Source: a virus
IMG/VR virus record: IMGVR_UViG_3300049460_000134
Span: 51,556 to 115,555 of that record
Length of the DNA stretch: 64,000 nt
Direction: 5' to 3' (one strand)
This document shows, piece by piece, positions 33,174 to 41,110 of this stretch. The notes below the pieces were generated by a model. That model ran no database searches and was not told the origin of the DNA. It saw only the letters and a program-made list of their open reading frames with translations. The position numbers and the translations under genes were made by a program. Numbering within the stretch: position 1 is the first letter of the stretch; each line of letters opens with the position of its first letter.

Positions 33174-33395
33174 ATGAAGCGCAAACCGACAAAGACCATA
33201 GAATTCACAGCGGCTGAGCACCGCGTCATCACGGCAATCGTCAACGCTATCCAGTTCGGCGGCGACGTCGTCGTGGCAGCTCAGCGCGCCGAAGAGCGCA
33301 ACAACGATGTGAAGCCGGTCGCTGAAGGTTCCGAGGAGGAACTAATCATCTGGGGTAACATCACCGATCTCTTCCAAAAGATCCGGCTCGCCTGA
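33174..33395 (+). CDS. Hypothetical protein
   Basis: 73 residues, helical; not recognised. Leader ACACGAAAGAGCGAGCT is of the type shared by the genes at 37153, 37728 and 38128. Confidence 0.65.
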   Translation: MKRKPTKTIEFTAAEHRVITAIVNAIQFGGDVVVAAQRAEERNNDVKPVAEGSEEELIIWGNITDLFQKIRLA

Positions 33396-33406
33396 AAGGA
33401 ACAACA

Positions 33407-33871
33407 ATGACCAAGGAACAAATCGCCGAGATCTGGGACCGGTATTTCGAGATCGTCAGCGAGGACGATGATGACGTCGTGCCGGTGCATGGCGAGCTGG
33501 CTGAGAAGCTCAAGGCTCTGATCGCTGAGGCGCCATACCAGGGCAAGGATCCGATGTTCTGCACTGGCTTCTGGACATACGAGGACGGCAACCGTGCCTT
33601 TGAGATCAGCCTCCACCTCAACAGCGGCGAATCTGCCATCTGCGACGCCGACGTCCCTGATGTGGATAAGCGCAGCGATCGCCTCGACAAGCTGCGCTGG
33701 GCCCAGATCCGCGCATTGCTGACGGTGGACGAGGCAAACGCCCTAGTCGAGTGTGCTGAGGCAATGGACCAGTTCGCCGACGAATGCGAGTCTCAAGGCA
33801 ACGAGGTGTCAGCAGACGAGCTTTGGACCAAGGCAGGACTCGTGCAAAGCATGATGGCGTGCGCTCCATGA
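33407..33871 (+). CDS. Hypothetical acidic protein
   Basis: 154 residues, acidic alpha/beta (FCTGFWTYEDGNRAFEISLH, then long helices). AAAGGAAC precedes ATG. Overlaps the next ATG. Confidence 0.68.
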   Translation: MTKEQIAEIWDRYFEIVSEDDDDVVPVHGELAEKLKALIAEAPYQGKDPMFCTGFWTYEDGNRAFEISLHLNSGESAICDADVPDVDKRSDRLDKLRWAQIRALLTVDEANALVECAEAMDQFADECESQGNEVSADELWTKAGLVQSMMACAP

Positions 33872-34023
33872 TGACGGCAGCATATCAGACCAAGCTCCTC
33901 AAAGACCGTCGCACCTTGGCGCAGAGTAAGGTAAAGGCGTTGGCAGAGGGCGACGCCAAGCGAGCCGCTTACGAGAAGTGGATCGCCGAGCTCGACGAAC
34001 AGATAATGGCTCTAGGAGGCTAG
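33868..34023 (+). CDS. Hypothetical small helical protein
   Basis: 51 residues, one long helical hairpin by pattern. ATGATG start in overlap with the previous stop. Confidence 0.58.
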   Translation: MMTAAYQTKLLKDRRTLAQSKVKALAEGDAKRAAYEKWIAELDEQIMALGG

Positions 34024-34025
34024 GT

Positions 34026-34148
34026 ATGATTGGCACAATTGAGCTCATGGCGTTCTTCTTCGTCGGCGGACTGATGTTCTGCACCGGCGTTCACTTCGAG
34101 CGCTGGCAGGTTCGCCAGGAGCAGAGGAGAGAATGGAATGACCGCTGA
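34026..34148 (+). CDS. Very small membrane protein
   Basis: 40 residues: hydrophobic helix (IELMAFFFVGGLMFCTGV) then a basic, amphipathic tail. GGAGG lies before ATG 34026. Coupled to the previous gene. Confidence 0.6.
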   Translation: MIGTIELMAFFFVGGLMFCTGVHFERWQVRQEQRREWNDR

Positions 34149-34178
34149 TCCACGCCTAACCCGATCATTCGGCATCAA

Positions 34179-34301
34179 GTGGCCGCGGATCTTCCCTGGG
34201 ACTATCTGATCCCTGGGTGTGTCACTGCCATCAAGAAGAGGCGCGAGCAAGCTGGGCACGACTTCATCCGGCTCTACGAGGCCTTCTACAAGAGCCGATA
34301 A
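34179..34301 (+). CDS. Hypothetical very small protein
   Basis: 40 residues from GTG 34179, coding-like (LPWDYLIPGC then a long basic helix). No clear ribosome site, so the start is uncertain. A CCACGCCTAACCCG promoter-like element lies at 34150. Confidence 0.45.
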   Translation: MAADLPWDYLIPGCVTAIKKRREQAGHDFIRLYEAFYKSR

Positions 34302-34526
34302 CAGTTTCAGGTAGGGGATCTGTCCGTGCTTCCCCTACAGCGCGCAGCCGGCGGTCGTGCTACCAAACAACACCGGCAGACTGCAGCCGTTCTCTTTCGG
34401 CGGTGATGCAGCATAGAGAGCCACGCCATACCCCAGGCGTGTGAAGTAAAGAGCGACTGTTGGCTCTTTCTCTCTATAGCCAGGTAGAGCCGTGGCATGC
34501 CATATCTCTCGCAGAGGGAGATACAG
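34302..34526. other. Non-coding leader with GCTATAGAG-type repeats
   Basis: No gene seen. Holds CATAGAGAGCCACG (34412) and TCTCTCTATAGCC (34471), members of a repeat concentrated in 35.2-35.5 kb. Confidence 0.4.
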
Positions 34527-34964
34527 ATGATTGACCAGGCGAAATACGACAAAGAGCTCGAGGAATGGCTCGAGAATACACCGACCTTGGCTCACGAGCG
34601 CCGCGCACTCGATAAGCTTAGAGCTGCCTACCAGGCGGTATTAAGCGATCCGCGGTTCAAACTCTCCCCTTGGCTTGCAAATGTGGTCCGCAGCGACGCC
34701 AATAACTATCTGTGGCTCGATATTCGCACGCATGCCTGGAACGAGAACGACGATGCGCAGTGGGTGATGAACTACGACCTTGGGCTCGGCGCCTATTTTC
34801 AATGGGTGAGAAACGACCAGGACCACCAAGTGGTGCGCAGCCGGATCGACGAGAAGGACGTAATCGACCTCGCCATTCAGTTCTGCCTGAAAGCGCTGGA
34901 GAAAGGATGGCTACCGCCACGGTCCTTGACAGGCCAGGCCACGGCACCACTCACAGGCGATTAA
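34527..34964 (+). CDS. Hypothetical protein
   Basis: 145 residues; helical start, Trp-rich middle (NYLWLDIRTHAWNENDDAQWVM). GAGGGAG precedes ATG. Not recognised. Last gene before a kilobase of non-coding DNA. Confidence 0.66.
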   Translation: MIDQAKYDKELEEWLENTPTLAHERRALDKLRAAYQAVLSDPRFKLSPWLANVVRSDANNYLWLDIRTHAWNENDDAQWVMNYDLGLGAYFQWVRNDQDHQVVRSRIDEKDVIDLAIQFCLKALEKGWLPPRSLTGQATAPLTGD

Positions 34965-35550
34965 CAGCCAATCTCCACAACCTCATCCGCTTAACATTAG
35001 ACCGCCCTAATGTTAACTCGAAACCGCGCAGTTAACATCCAATCGTTTAGTGAACATCGCGCCATGCTTAATAGTTTAACCTTAGTTTAACACTAACTTA
35101 CCCTCAAATGACCGAAATCGAATTTTTCCCTCGAATGTTAAACTCCCCAGAGCACAACCTGCTGACAACGGAATCGCTATAGAAGCTCACACAATCGATC
35201 CGCTCACGTCTAACGATACAGACAGCGCTCTCTATAGCGGATGAAGCTCAGCAACGCTCTCAGCGTCAAACAGCACACAGGTCTCGTCGTATCTAAACGC
35301 TATAGAAACCAGTGCAGAAAACATTCACAGCAACACCGGCTAGAAACAGCTCAATCCATAGAGAGACAGCGACCAGCATAGAGAGCCAATAGACCTAGAG
35401 AGAGGCTATAGAGCACATAAGCGCATAGCGGGGAGAGAGCATAGAGAGGTCCGCGGTATAGAGAGGGAGCTATTGCAAAGAGTCGATGGTGGAAATGCGT
35501 CGGCGCCGATCCTGTCTCGCCAGCCCAATCCACGCCTCGCCTCACCCATC
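34965..35550. other. Possible replication origin: AT-rich segment with iterated CTATAGAG repeats
   Basis: No gene. 34990-35155 is much richer in A/T than its surroundings and has several GTTAA/TTAAC motifs. 35170-35470 carries at least eight copies of CTATAG or CATAGAG words (35178, 35231, 35301, 35357, 35378, 35392, 35437, 35457) on both strands. An AT-rich stretch next to iterons is typical of origins, but no initiator gene is adjacent. Confidence 0.4.
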
Positions 35551-35671
35551 CTGTGCACAGCCGACTTAACCCTTTCGCAACCCGACGCGCGACGCGCTAC
35601 TGTCATTCTGTGACGAGCAGGTGCTCACACGCAGCGAATGATCTGGGGCTGGGGCATTGGATCATCACCTT

Positions 35672-35706
35672 AGAGGCGGTCTTCACAGGATCGCCTCTCT
35701 TTTTGA
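35672..35706 (+). terminator. Rho-independent terminator
   Basis: AGAGGCG pairs with CGCCTCT around a 13-base loop, followed by CTTTTTG. No gene was recognised just upstream, so it may end a non-coding transcript. Confidence 0.7.
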
Positions 35707-35891
35707 CCTCCAGGAAAATAGGAACCACGCCAACTCGCCGTCGCAGACGCCAAACCGTAGGGTGCTCCTAATTGCGGACGTGCCTGATGAGCCGGACCTT
35801 AGCCTCTCTATAGCCGCGGCATGCCACCTTAAGCCGGAGTGATCCTAGGATGACCGAGGCGTGCCTTGGAAATCCTCGGCGAGACCTTCTT

Positions 35892-35963
35892 TCCGAGTCC
35901 GTGTTCTCACTAATATAATCTTCTTATCTACGTATTATCTATTAGTGAGAACATGGCTCCGGA
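35892..35963. repeat. Long inverted repeat, copy 1
   Basis: About 24-base arms (core TGTTCTCACTAATA / TATTAGTGAGAACA) around a 24-base AT-rich spacer; outer part TCCG-AGTCCG pairs imperfectly with CATGGCTCCGGA. A second copy is at 50221. It lies in non-coding DNA 150 bases before the next gene. Confidence 0.75.
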
Positions 35964-36110
35964 TATGTCCGGAATGTGTCCGTGGCTCTCCATACGCCGG
36001 AACGAGCCTAAACGTGCCGTGAAAAGCCGATTTCTATCCTAAAATCAAAGACTTATGTTCTTCTCATCGAAAGCGAGCGCACTCGAAGCGCGTCACAGAG
36101 GAGAAAGAGC

Positions 36111-36791
36111 ATGCAGTCCACGTCCAACCAGGCACCGGCCACGTCCAAGAAGATAGAGGCCTACGACTTCAAGCAGGCGGCACAGAGCCATACATCTGAC
36201 GAGTTGGCGGCGTTTGCCTTGCGTGTCGAGCAGGCGTTCACCGCAAGAGCGCAGTTCGAGCTCGACCAGACGAGCAACGCCGACGAGCCGATCCAGAAGA
36301 AGCTCGCCACCGCACGCAAGTCCTTCTCTATGCCGGACACACTGCGCGGCATGATCGAACTCAACCTCGATCCGGAGTTCATCAACGGCACGCTCTCCAA
36401 AGACGGCAAAGGCAAGCGCCTGAACGTCTATGCCATCAAGAAGGCGCAGCAGATCGTGGACTTCATGCTCGGCAAGGACAAGCTGCCGGAGGTGCTGATC
36501 GCCTGCCTCAAGTCGATGGTGGCATTCAAGGCGGCCGGCGAGAAGTTCACGGCAGAGTTTTCCAAGGCTGCAGTCTCAGACAAGATCAGGCTCGCGCCAT
36601 CTGCCGGCCTTAAGCTCCTTGTCAGGCACAACGTCGATAAGGCTACCGCCTCGACGCAGGCAAGTAGTAATATGCGCATTCTGCAGGCTCTTGGTCTGGT
36701 GAAGAACGTAGGCAGTGCACGCTCCGGTGTGTATGAGCTGACGGATACAAAGCAGGCGGTAGCGCTTGTGGATCTTCTGAGGTCAGCCTAG
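36111..36791 (+). CDS. Hypothetical protein, GC-rich member of a two-gene family
   Basis: 226 residues. The C-terminal half (LKSMVAFKAAGEKFT, then SNMRILQALGLVKN and a final Y-x-L...ALVDLLRSA) aligns by eye with the protein at 38916. The end reads like a winged helix. AGAGGAGAAAGAGC precedes ATG. It is alone between non-coding DNA and a strong terminator. Function unknown. Confidence 0.72.
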   Translation: MQSTSNQAPATSKKIEAYDFKQAAQSHTSDELAAFALRVEQAFTARAQFELDQTSNADEPIQKKLATARKSFSMPDTLRGMIELNLDPEFINGTLSKDGKGKRLNVYAIKKAQQIVDFMLGKDKLPEVLIACLKSMVAFKAAGEKFTAEFSKAAVSDKIRLAPSAGLKLLVRHNVDKATASTQASSNMRILQALGLVKNVGSARSGVYELTDTKQAVALVDLLRSA

Positions 36792-36824
36792 GCCTCGCCG
36801 GCTAGGCGAAACTGCAGAGGGGAA

Positions 36825-36865
36825 GAGGCGGTAGGCACCCAAACCTACCGCCTCGCTTTGTTTTG
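36825..36865 (+). terminator. Rho-independent terminator
   Basis: An 11-bp perfect stem GAGGCGGTAGG / CCTACCGCCTC with an 8-base loop, followed by GCTTTGTTTTG. Confidence 0.88.
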
Positions 36866-37113
36866 GCTATAGAGAGACCAAGGATATCCGTGGCAGCGGC
36901 CATTAGGAACCGGTGGGGTCCAAGGGACCGGCCGCTAGAAACCACGCATGTCCGCTCCAGGTGTAGGGGAAGGATTGGGTTGATGCCGCGGCGATCCTAG
37001 GCGATCCGTGGCAGGCCGCGGCAAACCTTGGCTGAGGCATCGCCTCCCCTCTCCTATCCGTGCCTCGCCGGAGTGATCCAGAGATTGCCGATTGCATGCC
37101 TCTCTCTATCATC

Positions 37114-37134
37114 GTATCAGTAATTATTGACTGA
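37114..37134 (+). promoter_or_regulatory. Operator copy
   Basis: TATCAGTAATTATTGACTGAC, 17 bases before ATG 37153. The 250 bases upstream hold no gene but many ATCC, CCGTGGC and CCTTGG words. Confidence 0.58.
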
Positions 37135-37152
37135 CAAACACAAGAGAGACAC

Positions 37153-37485
37153 ATGAAGATCATTACTGAAGCCGAACTGACGAGCGCTATCGAAGACTGC
37201 CTGTGCGAAGTGTTTGAGCTCGTCGTAGGCCAGCGCGCATATCTCGAAGTGCTCACGAATGAGACGGACTACGTCGGCACGCTCATCGAGTATGAGACGG
37301 ACCTTGGCTTTCACAACGCGACAAACGTCTTCGATCTGGACCTAGAGACGCGCAAGTATGCCTTTGAGCGCGCAGTGACTGCCGGCGATGCGAAACAGTC
37401 GTTCTTTGCATATGACAGCCTATCTGATGCGAAAGCACACGCCACGGCGCTGCTATTCGCAAAGCTCGACGGCTACGAAGAATAG
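37153..37485 (+). CDS. Hypothetical acidic protein
   Basis: 110 residues, alpha/beta, not recognised. Leader ACACAAGAGAGACAC. Single-gene unit. Confidence 0.68.
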   Translation: MKIITEAELTSAIEDCLCEVFELVVGQRAYLEVLTNETDYVGTLIEYETDLGFHNATNVFDLDLETRKYAFERAVTAGDAKQSFFAYDSLSDAKAHATALLFAKLDGYEE

Positions 37486-37673
37486 GCCATAGCGAGCGTC
37501 GCTGACCGCGGCGCTTTCATTTGGCTTGTCGAGTGCCGTGGCGATCCTTGGAACCCGCCGAGGGGCAGTCCACGCCACACCAGGCCGGTCCAGTCCTCAT
37601 CCGGCCAGGCCAGGTCCACGGCACGTCAGGCCGCCTCACCCTGCAAGACCCCTGCAATGCCGATTTGATCGCC

Positions 37674-37707
37674 TTTAGCGACTTCGCTAAAACAATAATT
37701 AGCGAAA
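37674..37707. promoter_or_regulatory. Second-type palindrome, first copy
   Basis: TTTAGCGACTTCGCTAAA (37674-37691) and half-site TTAGCGAAA (37699). This is the leftmost member of the motif group that runs to 49.06 kb. It replaces the first-type operator in front of the gene at 37728. Confidence 0.6.
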
Positions 37708-37727
37708 CACGAAAGAGAGACACGCGC

Positions 37728-38051
37728 ATGACCAACGAACTCGTAAAGACCGCCGCCATTGCTCTGCTCAATCATCTGTCCACGATGAACGATGATGCCT
37801 TTGAGCGCGTCGATACCGACTACATCGACTATTCGCCTGACGCGCACTTCACAGTCGCCTTGTTCGACGCGATCGAGCCAGCCAAAGACCGCAACTACTT
37901 CGACATGATTACCGAGTTCACCTACGAGCTCGCCAGTGTCACCAAGAGCGATGACGATCGTGCCGACGTCGATCGCTTCTGCACCAAGCTCTTCTCCGCC
38001 CTCCTCCGTTTCGAAATGAGCGAGAACATCCAGAGTCTCGACGCCTCATAG
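37728..38051 (+). CDS. Hypothetical acidic protein
   Basis: 107 residues, helical, acidic, not recognised. ATG 37728 follows AAAGAGAGACACGCGC, the same leader type as 37153. Preceded by the second-type palindrome. Confidence 0.66.
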   Translation: MTNELVKTAAIALLNHLSTMNDDAFERVDTDYIDYSPDAHFTVALFDAIEPAKDRNYFDMITEFTYELASVTKSDDDRADVDRFCTKLFSALLRFEMSENIQSLDAS

Positions 38052-38076
38052 CGCCGACAACATCCATTTGAACGCC

Positions 38077-38094
38077 TTTAGCGAATTCGCTAAA
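38077..38094. promoter_or_regulatory. Second-type palindrome, perfect 18-mer
   Basis: TTTAGCGAATTCGCTAAA, a perfect palindrome, 34 bases before the next gene. Best copy in the window. Confidence 0.65.
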
Positions 38095-38127
38095 TATTTA
38101 AGTGTCAACAACGTGAGAGCGAGACAC

Positions 38128-38298
38128 ATGCAAACGATCATTCCAGCGCCGACCGTCAGATACCACATAAAAGAAATGACGCCGCGCCAGTCGAACTTCG
38201 CAAGCCAAGCCCTGTCGCTTGCCAAGGAGACTGCCGCCTTCATTGCCTTTATCGTCTTCGTCTGTGCTGTCATCGCCGTGTGCGTGATAATCCACTAA
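38128..38298 (+). CDS. Small membrane protein
   Basis: 56 residues with a C-terminal transmembrane helix (AFIAFIVFVCAVIAVCVIIH) and a basic cytoplasmic start. Tail-anchored layout. Leader GAGAGCGAGACAC as for its neighbours. Confidence 0.62.
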   Translation: MQTIIPAPTVRYHIKEMTPRQSNFASQALSLAKETAAFIAFIVFVCAVIAVCVIIH

Positions 38299-38304
38299 GT
38301 CGAG

Positions 38305-38347
38305 AGCCAGGTCCGGACACCGCCATGTCACCGGACCTGGCTTTTTC
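38305..38347 (+). terminator. Rho-independent terminator
   Basis: AGCCAGGTCCGG pairs with CCGGACCTGGCT, followed by TTTTC. Confidence 0.88.
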
Positions 38348-38609
38348 ATTGCCTGAAACCATGGCATGCCACGGTTGCCAAAATCAGGAACCGAGGCTAT
38401 TCGTGCCAAGGGGATCCAGTCCGGCGAGTCCCGCTGGCGATGCCTGTCAATATATGAGCGCTCGCTACATCGCTCGACGCTTCATTAGTCGATGCTACAT
38501 TACGCGCTGCTGCATTAGTCGACGCTTCGAAAGCGCACGCTCTCACACCTCTTGCTCAATTAGCGCATGCTCACAGACACGCGCTCGCGAGCCTGTCCGT
38601 TTCCGCACC
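38348..38609. repeat. Non-coding region with imperfect tandem repeat
   Basis: No gene. CATTAGTCGA occurs at 38483 and 38513 within an imperfect 30-base repeat (CGACGCTTCATTAGTCGATG and relatives). From 38444 on it shares the GG/CC poverty of the island to its right. Confidence 0.5.
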
Positions 38610-38648
38610 AAAAACAAAGAAAAGCACACGCTTGTTTAGCGTGTGCTT
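38610..38648 (-). terminator. Terminator for the minus-strand island
   Basis: AAGCACACGC pairs with GCGTGTGCTT; read on the minus strand it is followed by TTCTTTGTTTTT. Confidence 0.8.
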
Positions 38649-38666
38649 GTATCTGCTTTTGCTGTT

Positions 38667-38846
38667 TTATTCAGCGCTCATGCGCTCGCGTTCTGTGGTG
38701 CGCACATAGTCGCGCATGTCGAAATACTCGCTTTCATAGTCGCGCTCTAACAGCGCAACGTCTGAGGTGTTAGCAAACGACATGCTAAGCGCTTGTCTGA
38801 AGTTGTCGCGCTCGCGACGCTCTTTCTTTGTCATGTGTATGCGCAT
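38667..38846 (-). CDS. Hypothetical small charged protein in the GG/CC desert
   Basis: 59 residues from ATG 38846, ten bases after GAGAG; ATG 38834 is an alternative. Sequence is almost only charged and small residues (TKKERRERDNFRQALSMSF, then LLERDYESEYFDMRDYV) and lacks Gly, Pro and Trp. Helical by pattern. Ends before the minus-strand terminator. Function unknown. Confidence 0.6.
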   Translation of the reverse strand: MRIHMTKKERRERDNFRQALSMSFANTSDVALLERDYESEYFDMRDYVRTTERERMSAE

Positions 38847-38875
38847 TATCTAAATCTCTCGTTGGTGTTTCGTGT

Positions 38876-38903
38876 GAGTGTCAGTCAATTAAGACTGACA
38901 CTC
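38876..38903 (-). promoter_or_regulatory. Longest operator palindrome
   Basis: GAGTGTCAGTC / GACTGACACTC arms of 11 bases around AATTAA: the longest perfect arms of the first palindrome type, between the two minus-strand genes. Confidence 0.65.
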
Positions 38904-38915
38904 GTTTCTGTGGTG

Positions 38916-39500
38916 TTACGCGCTCAGCTTCGCTTCAATGAGCGCAAAGATTGCGTTGTTGTTGACTGCATATTCAGTCTTGTTTTTCTGCTCAATCAGA
39001 TTGAGCGCATGCAGTGCGCGCATGCTCATGTTTGCATGTCGTGCATAGTTCGCGAATTGCGTGCGACGCTGATAGATGAGCGCTTTTTTGGTGTCGTCGA
39101 TTTTCGCGCTCGCGTTCAAGCTGTCTTCAATGTCGCGCACAGTGAAGTTTACATTAGCGTTCTTGAAGTTAACAAGCGTGCGCAACACTTCTTCGAGATT
39201 GCTCTTGAGGTGTTTTACATCGTCGCGCGTTGCGAACTTGAGCAAGCTATCAACACTGTTGATTGCTTTCATGCACATATACTTATTTTCGACGCGCTTG
39301 TCGTGCGAAAACACCTCAGAAACGTTGCTCTTCTTGAGCAACGCAGCAACGCTTTTCTGCGATACTGTGAGCGTTACATCAGTGATGAACTTGAGCGATG
39401 CAGCGCATGCACCATTTTTCAGTTCATCGTCATAGCGCTTGTTCAAATCTGCAGCGTATGCGTTGATCTTGACTTCGTTGTTCTTCGTTACTTCAGTCAT
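38916..39500 (-). CDS. Hypothetical protein in the GG/CC desert, paralogue of 36111
   Basis: 194 residues with one Gly, no Pro, no Trp; Arg is coded CGC or CGT without AGG or CGG. The C-terminal half (LRTLVNFKNANVNFT, NMSMRALHALNLIEQ, then YAVNNNAIFALIEAKLS) aligns by eye with the GC-rich protein at 36111. Helical, ending like a winged helix. Operators lie both before it and after it. Confidence 0.75.
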   Translation of the reverse strand: MTEVTKNNEVKINAYAADLNKRYDDELKNGACAASLKFITDVTLTVSQKSVAALLKKSNVSEVFSHDKRVENKYMCMKAINSVDSLLKFATRDDVKHLKSNLEEVLRTLVNFKNANVNFTVRDIEDSLNASAKIDDTKKALIYQRRTQFANYARHANMSMRALHALNLIEQKNKTEYAVNNNAIFALIEAKLSA

Positions 39501-39987
39501 TTGCTTGTCTTTCTTTCGTTGTGCTGTTTAATCAGCGTTGTTAACATGTTCACTAAACACTTATTCGCAAAAACAGTCAAGCGTATCAGTCAAAAATAAC
39601 TGACATTTTGCGAAAATAATTCGATGCACTCTATTTGACACATAGACGCGCACTGACGCGCGTTGTGTGTCGTGCGCTGTCATCTATCGTTTTTGTGCGT
39701 CGCTGCATCCCTCGTGCAACGTCGTGACAATGCGCGCGTGATTGATTCTCTAGTGTCGCGTGACAGTGTTGCTAGCGTGAGTTTTCGAGGTGAAAGCGAA
39801 GTCTTAGAAAAAAGTGCGTCGCTCGAAAGGGATGCCTCCTGCTGCGCCGACACTTCCCGGCTCGGACTACCTGTCCTCATTCCCGGCCTGGACGGACAGC
39901 ATAGGTGCGGTATGCCGAGGCCCCTCCCCTGCTCTCCCCTCTACCAGACCGCCCAGATTCCCGGATCCCGGACTACCTATCCTTATG
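39501..39987. other. Non-coding region between divergent units
   Basis: No gene seen. Left part (to about 39828) continues the GG/CC poverty with one TCCC exception at 39709; right part switches abruptly to GG/CC-rich words (CCCGGCTCGGACTACC and CCCGGACTACC, 39852 and 39966). Confidence 0.5.
39585..39605 (-). promoter_or_regulatory. Operator copy for the minus-strand island
   Basis: TATCAGTCAAAAATAACTGAC, 85 bases upstream of the 39500 start. Confidence 0.5.
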
Positions 39988-40010
39988 TGTCAGTAACTAT
40001 TGACTGACAT
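39988..40010 (+). promoter_or_regulatory. Operator copy
   Basis: TGTCAGTAACTATTGACTGACA at 39989-40010, 48 bases before ATG 40058, with CTATCCTTATG just upstream as a possible -10. Confidence 0.6.
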
Positions 40011-40057
40011 TCGACGCGCGGCTACAGTCGCCTCATCATCAACGCAGGATCTCTCCT

Positions 40058-40987
40058 ATGGAAATCACTAACTCCGGCAACCTCCAGGTCAGAACGCACG
40101 AGAACGGCGTTCAGGAATTCCTCGAGGCCCCGCTCAGCATGTCGCTGTTCAACGACTTTGAGGACCGGCTGCTGACACGCCACACGGACGGCCGCTACGT
40201 CTTCAGGGACGATCGCGGCAACGTGCTGATCTACATGAGCACTGGCCTCTCCGCGCTCGACGGCTTCCAGCGCGTCGGTCTGGAGCTCAAGAGCTACTAC
40301 GACGTGGAGCGCAACCTCTACCAGACCGCCTTCCCTCCCCTCTCCCTGACGATGAGCGACGTTCTCGTGCCGAACAGGCTTCTCCAGGAGCTGACATTCG
40401 TTCCGACCGAGGAGCCGTTCGTCTACAAGCGCACTGCTGGTCCGTTTGGCTTCCCTGTGCTCGATCTCTTCGGTCAGCTTGCCGACAGCATTCCCCTCGA
40501 GGACGCCGTAACAGCAGCCCCTGGCTATCTCAGCGGCGAGCCGACCGAACAGGAGCCTGTCACCGCCGGCTCGCTCTCGAATGCGGACGGCAGCTTCAAG
40601 ATTGACCTGGACGAAGGCGCGATCGAAATTAGCGAAAGCCAGAATTCGCTAACTCGCGTTTCCGTTCACTATGACGATCGCCGCGACCTGGTCTTCGTCG
40701 GCTATGACGTCTTGGATCACATCGACGACGACGGCGGCGCCCTGGCGCTCGAGATCGATGGCAAGGCGATCGTGCCGGCCTTTGGCTGGACGCACTACAC
40801 CTTCGAGGCGCTCGACAATCCGCTTGTGGACGAAGAGGCGCCGCTTGCTTCTGTCGCGAAAGAGCGAATTAGCGATCCGATCTGCGAAGGACCGGTCTTT
40901 CCGGATGGCAGCTTCACCAAGGATCAGATCGAAGAGGCTTTCCGCTTCCTCGTCGCCGACAAGCTCACCGATCGCAAGGCAGCCTGA
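40058..40987 (+). CDS. Hypothetical protein
   Basis: 309 residues, acidic, alpha/beta. FVGYDVLDHIDDDGGALALEIDGK and VPAFGWTHYTFEALDNP in the second half look like a beta sandwich. Two half-sites of the second palindrome (TTAGCGAAA and GAATTCGCTAA) are embedded at 40629-40652 and another at 40866. Not recognised. Confidence 0.7.
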   Translation: MEITNSGNLQVRTHENGVQEFLEAPLSMSLFNDFEDRLLTRHTDGRYVFRDDRGNVLIYMSTGLSALDGFQRVGLELKSYYDVERNLYQTAFPPLSLTMSDVLVPNRLLQELTFVPTEEPFVYKRTAGPFGFPVLDLFGQLADSIPLEDAVTAAPGYLSGEPTEQEPVTAGSLSNADGSFKIDLDEGAIEISESQNSLTRVSVHYDDRRDLVFVGYDVLDHIDDDGGALALEIDGKAIVPAFGWTHYTFEALDNPLVDEEAPLASVAKERISDPICEGPVFPDGSFTKDQIEEAFRFLVADKLTDRKAA

Positions 40988-40989
40988 GC

Positions 40990-41109
40990 ATGGACGCTGT
41001 CTCGCTCGCCGGCGATACGACTGACCTGGTGGTGAAGTCCATTGACTTCACCTTGGTGCTCATCGTCGTGATCGCCTTCATGCTCCACGATACCAAGAAT
41101 AGGATCTGA
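40990..41109 (+). CDS. Very small membrane protein
   Basis: 39 residues with one helix (FTLVLIVVIAFML). Starts two bases after the previous stop. Co-transcribed with the Acb2-like gene. Confidence 0.55.
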   Translation: MDAVSLAGDTTDLVVKSIDFTLVLIVVIAFMLHDTKNRI

Positions 41110-41110
41110 A

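Larger units (their letters stand above)
38612..39705. other. GG/CC dinucleotide desert
   Basis: Over about 1,090 bases I count six GG and two CC by eye. All GG are in GGTG and both CC are in CACC, its complement. GC content is still near 46-48%, made up of CG and GC steps (GCGC, CGCG). Neighbouring DNA has normal GG/CC density. Two minus-strand genes lie inside; their proteins have no Pro, no Trp and one Gly in total. Confidence 0.85.

Noticed and set aside
38444-38560. CRISPR array
   Set aside because: The two CATTAGTCGA repeats are too few, too short and imperfect; no array was seen elsewhere.
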